From assembly GCA_000597885.1 (NCBI GenBank), contig CP004371.1:496001-560000 (forward strand): a stretch of 64,000 nt of DNA, given 5' to 3'. This document shows positions 9,385 to 18,284 of the stretch, piece by piece. Under the pieces are notes generated by a model. The model did no database searches. It saw nothing but the letters and a program-made list of their open reading frames with translations, and was not told where the DNA came from. The stretch comes from Flammeovirgaceae bacterium 311. GTDB taxonomy: Bacteria; Bacteroidota; Bacteroidia; Cytophagales; Cyclobacteriaceae. Both the position numbers and the translations under genes were made by a program. Each line of letters starts with the position of its first letter. Position 1 is the stretch's first letter.

Positions 9385-9858
9385 TTAGTATACTATTTTA
9401 TCCGGGTTATTATCCCATTCCTGAAAGGCAACGAATGCCTCTTGGGGTAACAATTGCTCCATTGCGATAGAACGTTCTGGTAAAGGTTTATCAATTTCTG
9501 CGTAAATAAACTGATCATCGAAGCCTATACCGGCCGCATCTGTTTTTGAATTTCCATAATACACTTTTCTGAAACGAGCCCAGTAAATGGCACCCAAACA
9601 CATCGGGCAAGGCTCACAACTGGTATAGAGCTCGCAATCATCCAGCTGAAAAGTTTGTAAGGCAGCACAGGCTTTCCTGATGGCATCTATCTCTGCATGC
9701 GCAGTTGGATCGTTAGTGGAGGTAACATTATTAAACCCATGCGCAATAATTTCTCCCTTACGTACGACTACCGCTCCAAAAGGACCTCCTAAACCAGCTC
9801 GCATTTTTTCAATGGAAAGCTTGATAGCTTCCCGCATAAAGTATTCTTGTTCTTCCAT
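9385..9858 (-). CDS. guaD: Guanine deaminase (cytidine-deaminase fold)
   Basis: Converts guanine to xanthine plus ammonia. 157 residues, the length of the Bacillus-type enzyme, and colinear with it by memory: GGPFGAVVVRKGEIIAHG, NDPTAHAEIDAIRKAC (zinc ligand H54, catalytic E56), LYTSCEPCPMCLGAIYWAR (zinc ligands C84 and C87), and GFDDQFIYAEIDKP near the end. The last motif and the C-terminal tail favour guanine deaminase over tRNA adenosine deaminase (TadA), the main alternative. Single gene, no close same-strand partner. Confidence 0.88.
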   Translation of the reverse strand: MEEQEYFMREAIKLSIEKMRAGLGGPFGAVVVRKGEIIAHGFNNVTSTNDPTAHAEIDAIRKACAALQTFQLDDCELYTSCEPCPMCLGAIYWARFRKVYYGNSKTDAAGIGFDDQFIYAEIDKPLPERSIAMEQLLPQEAFVAFQEWDNNPDKIVY

Positions 9859-9983
9859 GAATATAGGGCAGGGAATTATTTAGGCAGTAATGTTTTTCAT
9901 GCAATAAATCTATAAAAATTCTAGCGCCGGTTCTTGAACCTATCCTTACACTTTGGCCTAAAATACGGCAGAAAGAAAAACTG

Positions 9984-10380
9984 GTGATCGATCATATCTG
10001 GGCTATGGCCTGTTGCCGGTACTCATTCTGCTGTGATGGCACCACCATTCATGGCTTTAGGAAAAAGTTCAGCATACCCTGTCCGGTTGCCACATCACCA
10101 AATAACCTGATCCCTGTAGACAATTACGAAGGTATAGTATCTGCCTGGTGTGATCGCGAAATACTGAAAGACTCCCCTGAACAGGGCTTTGGTAATAACT
10201 GGCATCTGGCCTTCAACTGATGAAAAACTCCAATGTGCCTGCAGGCGAGCAGCCTGAAGCAATGATGGAGTTGTATCGACAGTCAGTTGACTTTTTAAAG
10301 AAAAACGATCTGATCAGCATCACGTCTCTGGCTGAAGAAACCTGGCACAGGCAAATGATAAGCCGGAATGGCAGCTGGTA
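9984..10380 (+). pseudogene. Decayed gene fragment(s), family uncertain
   Basis: Two short forward-strand frames adjoin. The first (9984-10220) ends NYEGIVSAWCDREILKDSPE and onward to a TGA. The second starts at ATG 10220 and reads EAMMELYRQSVDFLKKNDLI then SLAEETWHRQM, stopping at 10379-10381. The second has the feel of a conserved protein (it reminds me of DUF885-related proteins, from memory only) but is only 53 residues with no start of its own domain. Codon use is gene-like. I read this as the remains of a longer gene. Confidence 0.3.
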
Positions 10381-10455
10381 AAACCCTTGCAAAAAAAAGG
10401 CAGGAAAATAAAGCACTAAAGCATAGCTTTCTTCTCTTTACCTCACCATCGGAAT

Positions 10456-10812
10456 TCATTTCCGCTCAAACCAACCCCATATGCTTGATGAGATAAACCA
10501 TACTGCGCCAATGCTTACTACAAATAAGCCGGCCCATGAAGCTAGCTTACTCCTTTCGCCCAGCTCCTTTTTATGATTAACTGAATTATAACTCCCCATT
10601 TTTTCCCTGTTATACATGATGTATTTTTTTATTGCCTCCCAATACAGAGAAGCAGATTCACTACCAACTGCTTGCATATCTCCATCATAACCTGCTAACG
10701 TACTAAACGAAAATAAGTAATTTTTGTCAGGAGAGTTATTACAGTCTTTCAGTTTGTATCGAACAATATTCTTTTCTATTTTACCATACCGGGTGCTAAA
10801 GAGTAATTCCCG
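10456..10812 (-). CDS. Hypothetical small membrane protein, start unclear
   Basis: The conventional ATG at 10675-10677 gives 73 residues with one membrane helix (SWAGLFVVSIGAVWFISSSI) near the C-terminus and a positive end (FERK). The same frame stays open upstream to a TAG at 10813-10815 and encodes protein-like sequence (LFSTRYGKIEKNIVRYKLKD, then YLFSFSTLAGYDGD) with no ATG, GTG or TTG start. The gene may therefore be 5'-truncated, or start at a rare codon. Family not recognised. Confidence 0.45.
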   Translation of the reverse strand, partial: RELLFSTRYGKIEKNIVRYKLKDCNNSPDKNYLFSFSTLAGYDGDMQAVGSESASLYWEAIKKYIMYNREKMGSYNSVNHKKELGERSKLASWAGLFVVSIGAVWFISSSIWGWFERK

Positions 10813-10954
10813 CTAATATTTTTTTCCCACTGGACGCTTATCTAAATGTCCGGTATGGATGGTATCAATATTTAATTCTTAATTCTTAGCTGATACTATT
10901 ATGCTATTATTCCAGGATTTGCTCAACAAATTATCCCCACATAATCAATTCACC

Positions 10955-11863
10955 ATGAGAAAGATTACAGTTTTGATGCTCTTTGCAGTCTTAAACATTT
11001 ACTGCACACAACTTTTCGCGCAGAAAGCCAGAAAGGATATTTCTACAAATGTCCAGAAGGAGGTATCTGATGAAGTATTGCTGGAGCTATACAGGGGTGC
11101 AAGGGTAACTGATGTGGTCGATGGACTTGTAACGGTGGGATATATGGGAATAGGGGTAATGGACCCAAAAATTGCGCCTCTCTGGAGAGACGTTGAAAGC
11201 ATGAGCCACAGGTTTTCTGGCATAGCTGTTACTGTTCGCTATGCACCTACCAACAGGCCAATGCATCCCGGAGCTGACCTGACTAAACCCGAAAATTATC
11301 AGGCTTACCGGGACTGGAGGGGCATGTGGTATTCCCAGCTATCTACCGAACCTTTTCAGGAGTTTATAAAGCCCGGTACTGTTATCGTCATGGATAATAA
11401 GGATGATAATGACACCGGCTCAACAGGCTCTAAGAACATCATGGACTGGCAGGCAAAAGGGGCTGTTGGTCTGGTTGCAGCAGGGGGTGTAAGAGATATT
11501 GATGAAATCATACTGCAGAAAAATCCAGTTTACCTGAATTATGAGGAAAGGGGCAGAGGTGAGCGAATTGGCAGAAATGAAGTGATTGATGTACAGACCC
11601 CAGTTGTTGTTGGCGGTGTGCTTATTTATCCGGGAGATGTTGTTGTGGCCGATTCAGATGGTGTTGTGGTAGTGCCTCGTAGGGTGGCAGTTAGAGTGGG
11701 CCAAATTGCTTATCAGGAATTGGTAGATGATATGAAAGGAAGGAGAGAGTTGTATGAAAAGTTAGGCAGACGCATAGATGAAACTGTTGACCGGCGGGAG
11801 GAGCCTGCTGCATTTTTCAAGCGCCTTGGATTGCCGGAAAACCCAAACCAGCCAGTAAAATAA
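10955..11863 (+). CDS. Exported RraA-family protein (aldolase-like)
   Basis: RraA/HMG-aldolase fold protein. The core motifs are VTDVVDGL, FSGIAVTVRY, KPGTVIVMDN, WQAKGAVGLVAAGGVRDIDEI and GVLIYPGDVVVADSDGVVVVP; the GGVRD loop carries the Arg-Asp pair that binds metal and pyruvate in characterised aldolases. The ATG at 10955 is preferred over 10901 because it opens directly into a signal peptide (KITVLMLFAVLNIYCTQLFA, cleavage before QKA). Export is unusual for the founding members but common in Bacteroidota homologues. The substrate cannot be read from the sequence; RNase E inhibition is unlikely for an exported form. Confidence 0.8.
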   Translation: MRKITVLMLFAVLNIYCTQLFAQKARKDISTNVQKEVSDEVLLELYRGARVTDVVDGLVTVGYMGIGVMDPKIAPLWRDVESMSHRFSGIAVTVRYAPTNRPMHPGADLTKPENYQAYRDWRGMWYSQLSTEPFQEFIKPGTVIVMDNKDDNDTGSTGSKNIMDWQAKGAVGLVAAGGVRDIDEIILQKNPVYLNYEERGRGERIGRNEVIDVQTPVVVGGVLIYPGDVVVADSDGVVVVPRRVAVRVGQIAYQELVDDMKGRRELYEKLGRRIDETVDRREEPAAFFKRLGLPENPNQPVK

Positions 11864-12082
11864 AAATTAAGCACTGTTCCCGTCAATTTGCACATGCAAA
11901 TCAATTTAGATCCTTGTACCCAATCCTCTTGTCTTAAATGCTGATCCTTTTATTATGATCCTCCGCAAACGTGGCTTTAAGAATCTCTGTTCCAGCGGTG
12001 CAGCGTATTCATAGAGGCACAACAACTTTTGCACCATAACCTCTGTTAATAAACTGATACTACTCGTTCTGAATAAATAGAG

Positions 12083-12673
12083 ATGACATTCAAACAGATC
12101 ATTTTAAAGAAGCTATACCCGGTAATTATGCACTTTAGCAAATCTTCGGGTGCGAAAGGAATTATTATAAAAAACAGGCAGGGTGCTGATCCCAAATTGC
12201 CCTTTTATCAGTTAAAGACCAGGCAAAATAATGGAAAGGTGCTGGACTTCAGTCAGTTCAAAAACAAAAAGGTGCTCCTGGTAAATACAGCTTCTAATTG
12301 TGGATATACCGGCCAGTTTAAGGAACTTCAGCAGTTACATGAACAATTTGGTGATAAATTAGCGATCATGGGCTTTCCGGCAAATGATTTCCGGGAGCAG
12401 GAGAAAAGTAATGATGCAGAAATTGCGCAATTCTGCCAGATAAACTATGGTGTTACCTTTCCGCTGGCAAAGAAAAGCAGCGTAGTAAAGGGCAGTGAGC
12501 AGCACCCGGTATACCAGTGGCTCACAAAAGCCCAGCAAAATGGATGGAATACCCATCCGCCTGACTGGAACTTCAGCAAATATCTGATAGATGAAAAAGG
12601 AGTGCTGACCCACTACTTTGGGCCTGCCGTTTCACCCTTGAGCACTAAATTCCTGAAAGCTTTGGAATACTGA
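12083..12673 (+). CDS. Glutathione peroxidase family (thioredoxin-dependent type)
   Basis: 196 residues. The peroxidatic residue is Cys, not selenocysteine: C73 in LLVNTASNCGYTGQF. PDWNFSKYLID holds the conserved Trp-Asn. The usual GFPCNQF motif reads GFPANDF, so the Cys that often acts as resolving residue is replaced by Ala and the Gln by Asp. The first 45 residues are an extension ahead of the domain without a clear signal. Function: reduction of peroxides, reductant unknown. A strong terminator follows at 12887. Confidence 0.88.
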   Translation: MTFKQIILKKLYPVIMHFSKSSGAKGIIIKNRQGADPKLPFYQLKTRQNNGKVLDFSQFKNKKVLLVNTASNCGYTGQFKELQQLHEQFGDKLAIMGFPANDFREQEKSNDAEIAQFCQINYGVTFPLAKKSSVVKGSEQHPVYQWLTKAQQNGWNTHPPDWNFSKYLIDEKGVLTHYFGPAVSPLSTKFLKALEY

Positions 12674-12886
12674 AATTGATATTGCTGCTCTAAGAAGCTA
12701 TATTATAGCACATGCTGTTTATTTTTCAGAGATGCCTCAAAGGTTATGAAAGAGAAAACAGGAATAAGAGCATCTCTCACAGTTCGGGGCTGAATATTAA
12801 TGGAATTACTAGAAAACCGGACAGTTTTTACATTCTAGCCCAGCGGCCTGCCTGCATGGCTACATCATGATAAAAATTTCAGACAG

Positions 12887-12919
12887 AGGCCTCTATTGTA
12901 GTAGAGGCCTATTTTTTTA
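12887..12919 (+). terminator. Intrinsic terminator
   Basis: AGGCCTCTA (12887-12895) pairs perfectly with TAGAGGCCT (12902-12910), followed by ATTTTTTT. It lies 214 bases after the peroxidase stop, and also close to the end of the reverse-strand fragment at 12930. Confidence 0.85.
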
Positions 12920-12929
12920 AAAAGATATT

Positions 12930-13076
12930 TTAGTTATAAAGAAAGCTTTCTCCTTGTTGGTAACCCACAAGTAAACGTAGCAGACTGCTCATTTGCCAGT
13001 ACCACCACACTTTGTAATATACACTGGGTCGGGACAGGAACTCTTCATGGCCAAGCCAGTACCAAACAGTGTACCA
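12930..13076 (-). pseudogene. Orphan C-terminal coding fragment rich in Trp/Tyr
   Basis: A 48-codon reverse-strand frame, preceded in frame by TGA at 13077-13079, reads WYTVWYWLGHEEFLSRPS then VYYKVWWYWQMSSLLRLL and ends GYQQGESFLYN. The dense aromatic pattern, with WYxVWYW-like sequence twice, is unlike random translation. No start codon or domain precedes it. Family not recognised. Alternatively chance. Confidence 0.3.
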
Positions 13077-13602
13077 TCAATCATCCCATCAGTGAACAAC
13101 AGTTCTAAAAGTTCTAAATCTGGCAATCCTGATATATTTCAAAAGCATCAGCCAGAAAGCTGGTTATCCTATAAAAAACTGCTGCTATCCCGGGGCATCA
13201 ATCTTTTAGTTTGCTCCATCATGAGACAATTTCAGCTTCAAAACTATTGCCTTTCGTTCAGGTTCAAATAAAAAAAATGGCTCATGCGGCATTCCGTTGG
13301 TATTAATACTGGTGTAATGTCGCAGCCGCGAACCTTCTATAGTTCTGCATTCCATAGTTTGTATCACTATTTTTCCTTATCTTGATTATCAGGCAGGTGG
13401 GGCAGCATCACATAGCTTTATGGGTATTTCTCTAAAGCTACAGCATGCTTCACTTACTCTCTTACTACTCCTATACAAAGCATTACATCTGAAGTACTAG
13501 CACTTTGTGACCAAAACCAAGCCCAAAGATGTTCCTGATTAGTATTTCAGGCATAGTCAAGTCAACATTACTTTTAAGGTATTAGTATTTAATACTTCTC
13601 TT
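13077..13602. other. Intergenic region, nothing recognised
   Basis: 526 bases ahead of the M81 peptidase gene. A 92-codon forward frame at 12993-13271 has low-complexity Ser/Pro/Lys content and overlaps the aromatic fragment on the other strand; I do not regard it as a gene. Confidence 0.4.
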
Positions 13603-15060
13603 ATGTACCGGCTGGCACTTATCGAACTTCACCAGGAAACTAACAGCTTTTCTACTGTTCCTACTCAGCTAAGGAATTTTGAGTCATTGGCTTTATACTA
13701 TGATGAGGATGTACATAAGGGAGGAGATAAACACAGACTTCAGGTTGAAGGCTTCAGAAAAGCCATAAAGCATTTTGGTAGAGGCAAGGTAGAATTAGTA
13801 CCTGTTTTATCTGCATGGTCGCATTCGGGTGGCAGGATTACCGCAGAAGTTTTCAGACACTTCAAAGAGCATGTGCTTGGCAGACTAAAAAATAATGTGC
13901 TGGATGGTATTTACTTTTCTGTACACGGTGCAATGGGCGTGGAGCATATGCATAATCCGGAAGGGGAATTACTTGCCGAAATACGGGAGGTAGTAGGTAA
14001 GGATTTACCAATCGGAGTATCCTGCGATCTGCATGCTAACATCACCCGAAAGCTTGTTGAGCATGCAACCTTCGTTTTAGGTTACCGCACCAATCCGCAC
14101 CGTGATCATAAGCGTGTAGGCTATAAAAGCGGAGAGTTACTGATTAAAACAGTTTTTGGTGAGCTAAAGCCAACTATGGCTTTTCAAAAGCTGCCTTTAC
14201 TCAAGGGCGGTGGCTACACGATTGATTTTATCGCTCCTATGCGAAAGATCTTCAGACGAATGAATGGGATGGAGCAAAATCCCAGGGTTTTATGTGTATC
14301 AAACTTTATGGTCCATATCTGGATTGATGCGCCTGAAGTGGGCTGGAGCTGCGTGGTTGTTACAGATAATGACCCAGCACTGGCGCAGCAATTGTGTCAT
14401 GAACTTTGCGAAATGAACTGGGCAGTGAAAGACCATCCTCACCCTGTACCATTTACACCGGCAGAGGCCATACATAAGATAAAGAGCGCCAGCTGGCGCA
14501 GATTTTTTGGAACAGCTATCATATCAGACCTTTCTGATCTTGTAGGAGCGGGAGCTCCCGGAGAAAATACACATATCCTCCAGGCCCTGATGAAAGAGAG
14601 AGAGGAGCTGAGGGCTTATGTACCTATATGTGATGACGAGGCCATTCAAAAGTTAGATCCATCACAGCTTTATCATGAAGTAACCGTAGAGGTTGGCGGC
14701 AGGCTGGATATGGTATATAACAAAAAGATTTCCTTTGCCGGTAAACTAATGTTCCTGGCTGATAGCATATGTGGCAAAACAGCTGTGATTGTACAAGGCA
14801 AGCTGCACCTTATCCTGACTTCACTTCCCTGCCCGGCCTATAAACCATCTTTTTTCACAGAGCTGGGATTAAGCTTGTGGAAAGCCGACGTAATCGTAGT
14901 GAAAAACCTTTTCCCTTTCCGCTTATATTTCTGGAAGTATAACCGGCAGACCCTCTACGTTCAAACTGAAGGGGTAACTAACGTAGACGTATTCAAACTA
15001 AACTATCAGCATATTCCACGACCTATTTATCCCCTGGATAAAGTAGAGTCATGGCGGTAA
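13603..15060 (+). CDS. M81 family metallopeptidase (MlrC-like)
   Basis: 485 residues, the normal length for the MlrC/M81 family, named for microcystin degradation but of unknown substrate in most bacteria. Visible landmarks are the N-terminal LIELHQETNSFS, ISVHGAMG-like YFSVHGAMGVEH, the zinc-site CDLHANITRKL, the NPHRDH motif, and SDLVGAGAPGENTH in the middle. No signal peptide, so probably cytoplasmic, or exported in another way. It has no close same-strand neighbour; the start ATG opens directly into the conserved N-terminus. Confidence 0.85.
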   Translation: MYRLALIELHQETNSFSTVPTQLRNFESLALYYDEDVHKGGDKHRLQVEGFRKAIKHFGRGKVELVPVLSAWSHSGGRITAEVFRHFKEHVLGRLKNNVLDGIYFSVHGAMGVEHMHNPEGELLAEIREVVGKDLPIGVSCDLHANITRKLVEHATFVLGYRTNPHRDHKRVGYKSGELLIKTVFGELKPTMAFQKLPLLKGGGYTIDFIAPMRKIFRRMNGMEQNPRVLCVSNFMVHIWIDAPEVGWSCVVVTDNDPALAQQLCHELCEMNWAVKDHPHPVPFTPAEAIHKIKSASWRRFFGTAIISDLSDLVGAGAPGENTHILQALMKEREELRAYVPICDDEAIQKLDPSQLYHEVTVEVGGRLDMVYNKKISFAGKLMFLADSICGKTAVIVQGKLHLILTSLPCPAYKPSFFTELGLSLWKADVIVVKNLFPFRLYFWKYNRQTLYVQTEGVTNVDVFKLNYQHIPRPIYPLDKVESWR

Positions 15061-15385
15061 TTCCTGCGCCATAACGCACTGCAACGGGAAACCCTGTTGC
15101 CCCACTTCTTATTAATAGCAGGATATCCTGGTTTTCAATACTACTGCTGATCAGCTTAAAAAAAATGCTTTTGATGTACTCCCGGATTTTTTCTCATGCA
15201 CCTGAAGCCCTGAAGAAATAAGGCTTTAGGCCTGAAAAATAGCATGCATTCCTTTATTCATCAAAGGCAGTCAATTCAGAAAGTACCTAGGTGGCGGGTA
15301 TAATTAAATCTCTTTCCCCTGATCAATCAGCAACAGTATAAAAAAATTTTCTCCTCTGGCTCTTGCCGGGTCAGATATTTTTTTT
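15061..15385. other. Intergenic region with promoter at the right end
   Basis: 325 bases. No gene found. AT-rich towards 15340-15385, where the promoter of the next gene lies. Confidence 0.5.
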
Positions 15386-15407
15386 ACTTTGCATTACAAA
15401 GCACTTT
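15386..15407 (+). promoter_or_regulatory. Inverted-repeat operator over the promoter, copy 1
   Basis: ACTTTG-N5-CAAAG followed by CACTTT, ending 2 bases before the ATG at 15410. The left arm forms a TAnnTTTG-like -7 element (TTACTTTG). The same motif recurs at 16476-16497 after the regulator gene, so both are probably bound by that regulator (inference). Confidence 0.6.
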
Positions 15408-15409
15408 AT

Positions 15410-16036
15410 ATGACGCAGCAACACGAGCAACTAGCCACTTTGCAGGAGATTCGCAGTATAATGGATCGATCCTCGCGTTTCATTTCCCTTAGTGGGTTAT
15501 CCGGTGTGTTTGCAGGCCTGTTTGCACTGGTGGGTGCTGGTGCGGTAAAATGGTATCTCAACAGCCGCAGTATTCGCTACAGCGATCTTTACAGCCTTCA
15601 GCTGGAGCTGGAGACTGCATTGTTTCTTGCTGTTGTGGCAGCTTTTGTGCTTACAGGGGCAGTGGGTGCTGCTTTCTATTTTACTTTTCAAAATGCACAG
15701 AAAGTAAAACAGCCAATCTGGAACAGCCAGGGCAAACGTCTGTTGATCAATCTGTGTATTCCGCTGGGTGTAGGTGCTATATTCTGCCTGGTATTGCTCT
15801 ACCATGGTATTCTCTATCTGATTGCTCCCGCTATGCTGGTATTTTACGGGCTGGCCCTGATCAACTGCAGCAAGTACACATTCCGAGACATACGCTATCT
15901 GGGCTTTTGCGAAGTGGTGCTGGGGCTCATCAGCTGTTTTTTTATAGGATGGGGACTTTTATCCTGGACCATTGGATTTGGAGTGCTTCACATAGTATAT
16001 GGCGCCCTGATGTACCATAAATATGAGCGGGCTTGA
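15410..16036 (+). CDS. Hypothetical polytopic membrane protein
   Basis: 208 residues from the ATG at 15410; an earlier ATG at 15389 lies inside the promoter motif, so the later start is preferred. After a short polar N-terminus (QHEQLATLQEIRSIMDRSSR) come about five membrane segments (GVFAGLFALVGAGAVKWYL, FLAVVAAFVLTGAVGAAFYF, LLINLCIPLGVGAIFCLVLL, LIAPAMLVFYGLALI, VVLGLISCFFIGWGLLSW). Function unknown. It precedes a winged-helix regulator by 110 bases, an arrangement seen repeatedly in Bacteroidota, and probably belongs to that regulator's regulon. Confidence 0.7.
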   Translation: MTQQHEQLATLQEIRSIMDRSSRFISLSGLSGVFAGLFALVGAGAVKWYLNSRSIRYSDLYSLQLELETALFLAVVAAFVLTGAVGAAFYFTFQNAQKVKQPIWNSQGKRLLINLCIPLGVGAIFCLVLLYHGILYLIAPAMLVFYGLALINCSKYTFRDIRYLGFCEVVLGLISCFFIGWGLLSWTIGFGVLHIVYGALMYHKYERA

Positions 16037-16146
16037 TTTTGCTTTGCCATGTCGGGCTAATGCATTTCAGTTTCTCCTTTTGCTGTTTAGCTAAGAGATG
16101 CGTCAGCACAATGAACCAATATATAAATCGCATCCAAAGAGTATAG

Positions 16147-16452
16147 GTGAAAGAATATCTTGAACATATTAACAAGGCTTTCGAAAGCAGGGTCCGGCTT
16201 GGTATAATGTCGGTACTCATGGTGGAGGAGAGTGCAGACTTTAATACCCTGAAAGAAACGCTCCAACTCACAGATGGCAACCTGGCAAGCCACCTGCGGG
16301 CCATGGAAGAGGCTGCCTATCTGCGGGTAGAGAAGCAATTTGTTGGCCGCAAGCCAAACACCCGCTATAGTGCCACTGCAGAAGGAAGAGAAGCTTTCAA
16401 AAACCATCTGGATGCGCTGGAACGCCTGATCCGCGAAAGCAAAAATATTTAG
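16147..16452 (+). CDS. Winged-helix transcriptional regulator (ArsR/MarR-like, HTH_34 type)
   Basis: 101 residues beginning with GTG. A single winged-helix domain: VRLGIMSVLMVEES, then FNTLKETLQLTDGNLASHLR as the helix-turn-helix, then the wing YLRVEKQFVGRKPNTRYSAT. No sensor domain or metal-binding Cys motif. It lies between a membrane protein (15410) and a DUF4153-like protein (16703), and matching inverted repeats sit at the promoters on each side (15386 and 16476). It likely represses this small membrane-protein set (inference). Confidence 0.85.
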   Translation: MKEYLEHINKAFESRVRLGIMSVLMVEESADFNTLKETLQLTDGNLASHLRAMEEAAYLRVEKQFVGRKPNTRYSATAEGREAFKNHLDALERLIRESKNI

Positions 16453-16475
16453 GAATAGCTTTTTTTTGTAAACTA

Positions 16476-16497
16476 ACTTTGAAAAACAAAGTACTTT
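16476..16497 (+). promoter_or_regulatory. Inverted-repeat operator over the promoter, copy 2
   Basis: ACTTTG-N5-CAAAG followed by TACTTT, with a perfect TAACTTTG (TAnnTTTG) -7 element at 16474-16481. It matches copy 1 at 15386-15407 in arms, spacer length and the trailing ACTTT. It lies 24 bases after the regulator stop and about 205 bases before the DUF4153-like gene. Confidence 0.6.
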
Positions 16498-16702
16498 AAT
16501 AAACGAAAACAAAGGTAATATGTGCAGCATTCCCTCAACCTGATTGAAAGCTTTTAAGATTGATTCAAAGGCGCTTGATAAGTGTATCAGGGGATTGCTG
16601 AATGATGTTTTACTGGGGAGGGGCTATCCAAGCCTTGGTGCTTAAAACGATAAGTAAAAGCAAAAAGAATCAGACAATGGTAAAAAAAAGTTATTAAATA
16701 AT

Positions 16703-17956
16703 ATGAGTTTTATGAAAGAAGAGATTCTATCAAACCTCGAAAATCCCGGGCAGCTTGAAAGGTTATACCGAGCAGACAAACTTACCTTCAGGCAGGCATT
16801 TATGGCCTTAAATCCCGAATACAAAAACAACACACTTGTAGCTTTCTGGTATGAAAGACTAACTTTCGCTAAGGAAGAAATTTCCTGGGGCAGCAGCAAA
16901 GACTTGCTATTTGTAGTGATTGCCTCCATCATGGCGGGTATGATTGCTAAACTTCCGGCATTTGCATCTATTAATGAAGAGTTTTTCTATACCAGAAACA
17001 TCGGATTTATCATTTTCCCGGTGCTATCAGCTTACTTCGCCTGGAAGAATAAATTATCACCAGATAAAATCGCTTTTATTGCTGGCGCAACCCTTGCTGG
17101 TTTAATTTTTATCAATCTGCTTCCTGCTGTTGAGAACAGCGATACCTTAATTTTATCATGCCTTCATTTACTCTTATTTCTATGGTCGTTATTAGGTTTC
17201 GCTTTTGTTGGTGAGCAGCTAAATAACAGGGAGCAGCGGCTTAGTTTTTTAAAGTATAATGGCGACCTGGTAGTCATGACAACACTAATCCTGATAGCTG
17301 GCGCAATCATGACTGGGATCACCATCGGGCTTTTCGAACTGATCGGCTTTCATATTGTGGAGTTTTATATAGAGAATATAGTTGTTTTCGGGCTTCCTGC
17401 TGCACCGATTCTGGGTACTTACCTTACCCGGACGAATCCTCATTTAGTAGGTAAAGTTTCGCCGGTAATTGCTAAAATATTCAGTCCACTGGTATTGGTG
17501 ATGCTGGTAATTTATCTCGCAGCAATGGTTTATTCAGGTAAAAACCCTTATAACGACCGGGAGTTTTTACTGATGTTTAATGCCTTGTTGATTGGGGTTT
17601 TGGCTCTTATTTTCTTTTCCGTGGCCGAAACATCCAGGACAAGCAAGAGCAAGCCGGAAATTTGGGTGCTTTTCCTGCTATCAGTTGTAACTGTATTAGT
17701 GAATAGCATTGCGCTTTCAGCCATTCTATTCCGAATTTCAGAATGGGGAATCACGCCCAACAGGGCTGCGGTTCTGGGTGGCAATGTCTTTATATTAATC
17801 AATCTTTTGCTGGTAACTGCACAACTTTATAAAGTAATATCAAAGAAGGCTAATATTAGTGATGTGGGAACAGTCATTGCTTCCTACCTGCCAGTGTACT
17901 TCCTGTGGACCATTGTCGTGACTTTTATATTTCCGTTCCTGTTCGGGTTTGAATAA
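16703..17956 (+). CDS. DUF4153-like polytopic membrane protein
   Basis: 417 residues. A cytoplasmic N-terminus of about 70 residues (EEILSNLENPGQLERLYRAD then KLTFRQAFMALNPEYKNNT) precedes about ten membrane helices in pairs. The organisation matches DUF4153 proteins of Bacteroidota as I recall them; function unknown. It follows the winged-helix regulator gene and the second copy of the shared operator, so it is probably controlled by that regulator. Start at ATG 16703; an alternative Met lies three codons later. Confidence 0.7.
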   Translation: MSFMKEEILSNLENPGQLERLYRADKLTFRQAFMALNPEYKNNTLVAFWYERLTFAKEEISWGSSKDLLFVVIASIMAGMIAKLPAFASINEEFFYTRNIGFIIFPVLSAYFAWKNKLSPDKIAFIAGATLAGLIFINLLPAVENSDTLILSCLHLLLFLWSLLGFAFVGEQLNNREQRLSFLKYNGDLVVMTTLILIAGAIMTGITIGLFELIGFHIVEFYIENIVVFGLPAAPILGTYLTRTNPHLVGKVSPVIAKIFSPLVLVMLVIYLAAMVYSGKNPYNDREFLLMFNALLIGVLALIFFSVAETSRTSKSKPEIWVLFLLSVVTVLVNSIALSAILFRISEWGITPNRAAVLGGNVFILINLLLVTAQLYKVISKKANISDVGTVIASYLPVYFLWTIVVTFIFPFLFGFE

Positions 17957-18284
17957 AACAACAGTGCTAATGCAAGCCTGTCTGCATGCAGATTTTGACC
18001 TATCCAGCGGGCTATTGCTATTATAGGTTATTAGATTTTTATCCCTTTTTATTAAGTAAATAAATCATCCGGTACAGAAATAGGGGACTTAAAAGTTCAG
18101 TGTTCATTCCTGCGACTCTTTTATCCGGACTACACACGCTGATTGCTTTCTACCTTTTATGGCATGGAGTTGTAGGGCTAAAGACCTGGGCATAGGGCGA
18201 AGTACGCTCCCCCAGCTATAGCAACTTCCAAACCTTTTTTTAGATTTCAATAACTAAACACTCCCATTTCAGGGGCATCAACCT
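17957..18284. other. Intergenic region before the ABC operon
   Basis: 328 bases with no gene or strong hairpin seen. Must contain the promoter for the ABC/M1 operon, which I could not place. Confidence 0.45.

Noticed and set aside
12993-13271. 92-codon forward frame after the glutathione peroxidase
   Set aside because: Low-complexity translation, no domain, and overlap with a more protein-like reverse-strand frame.
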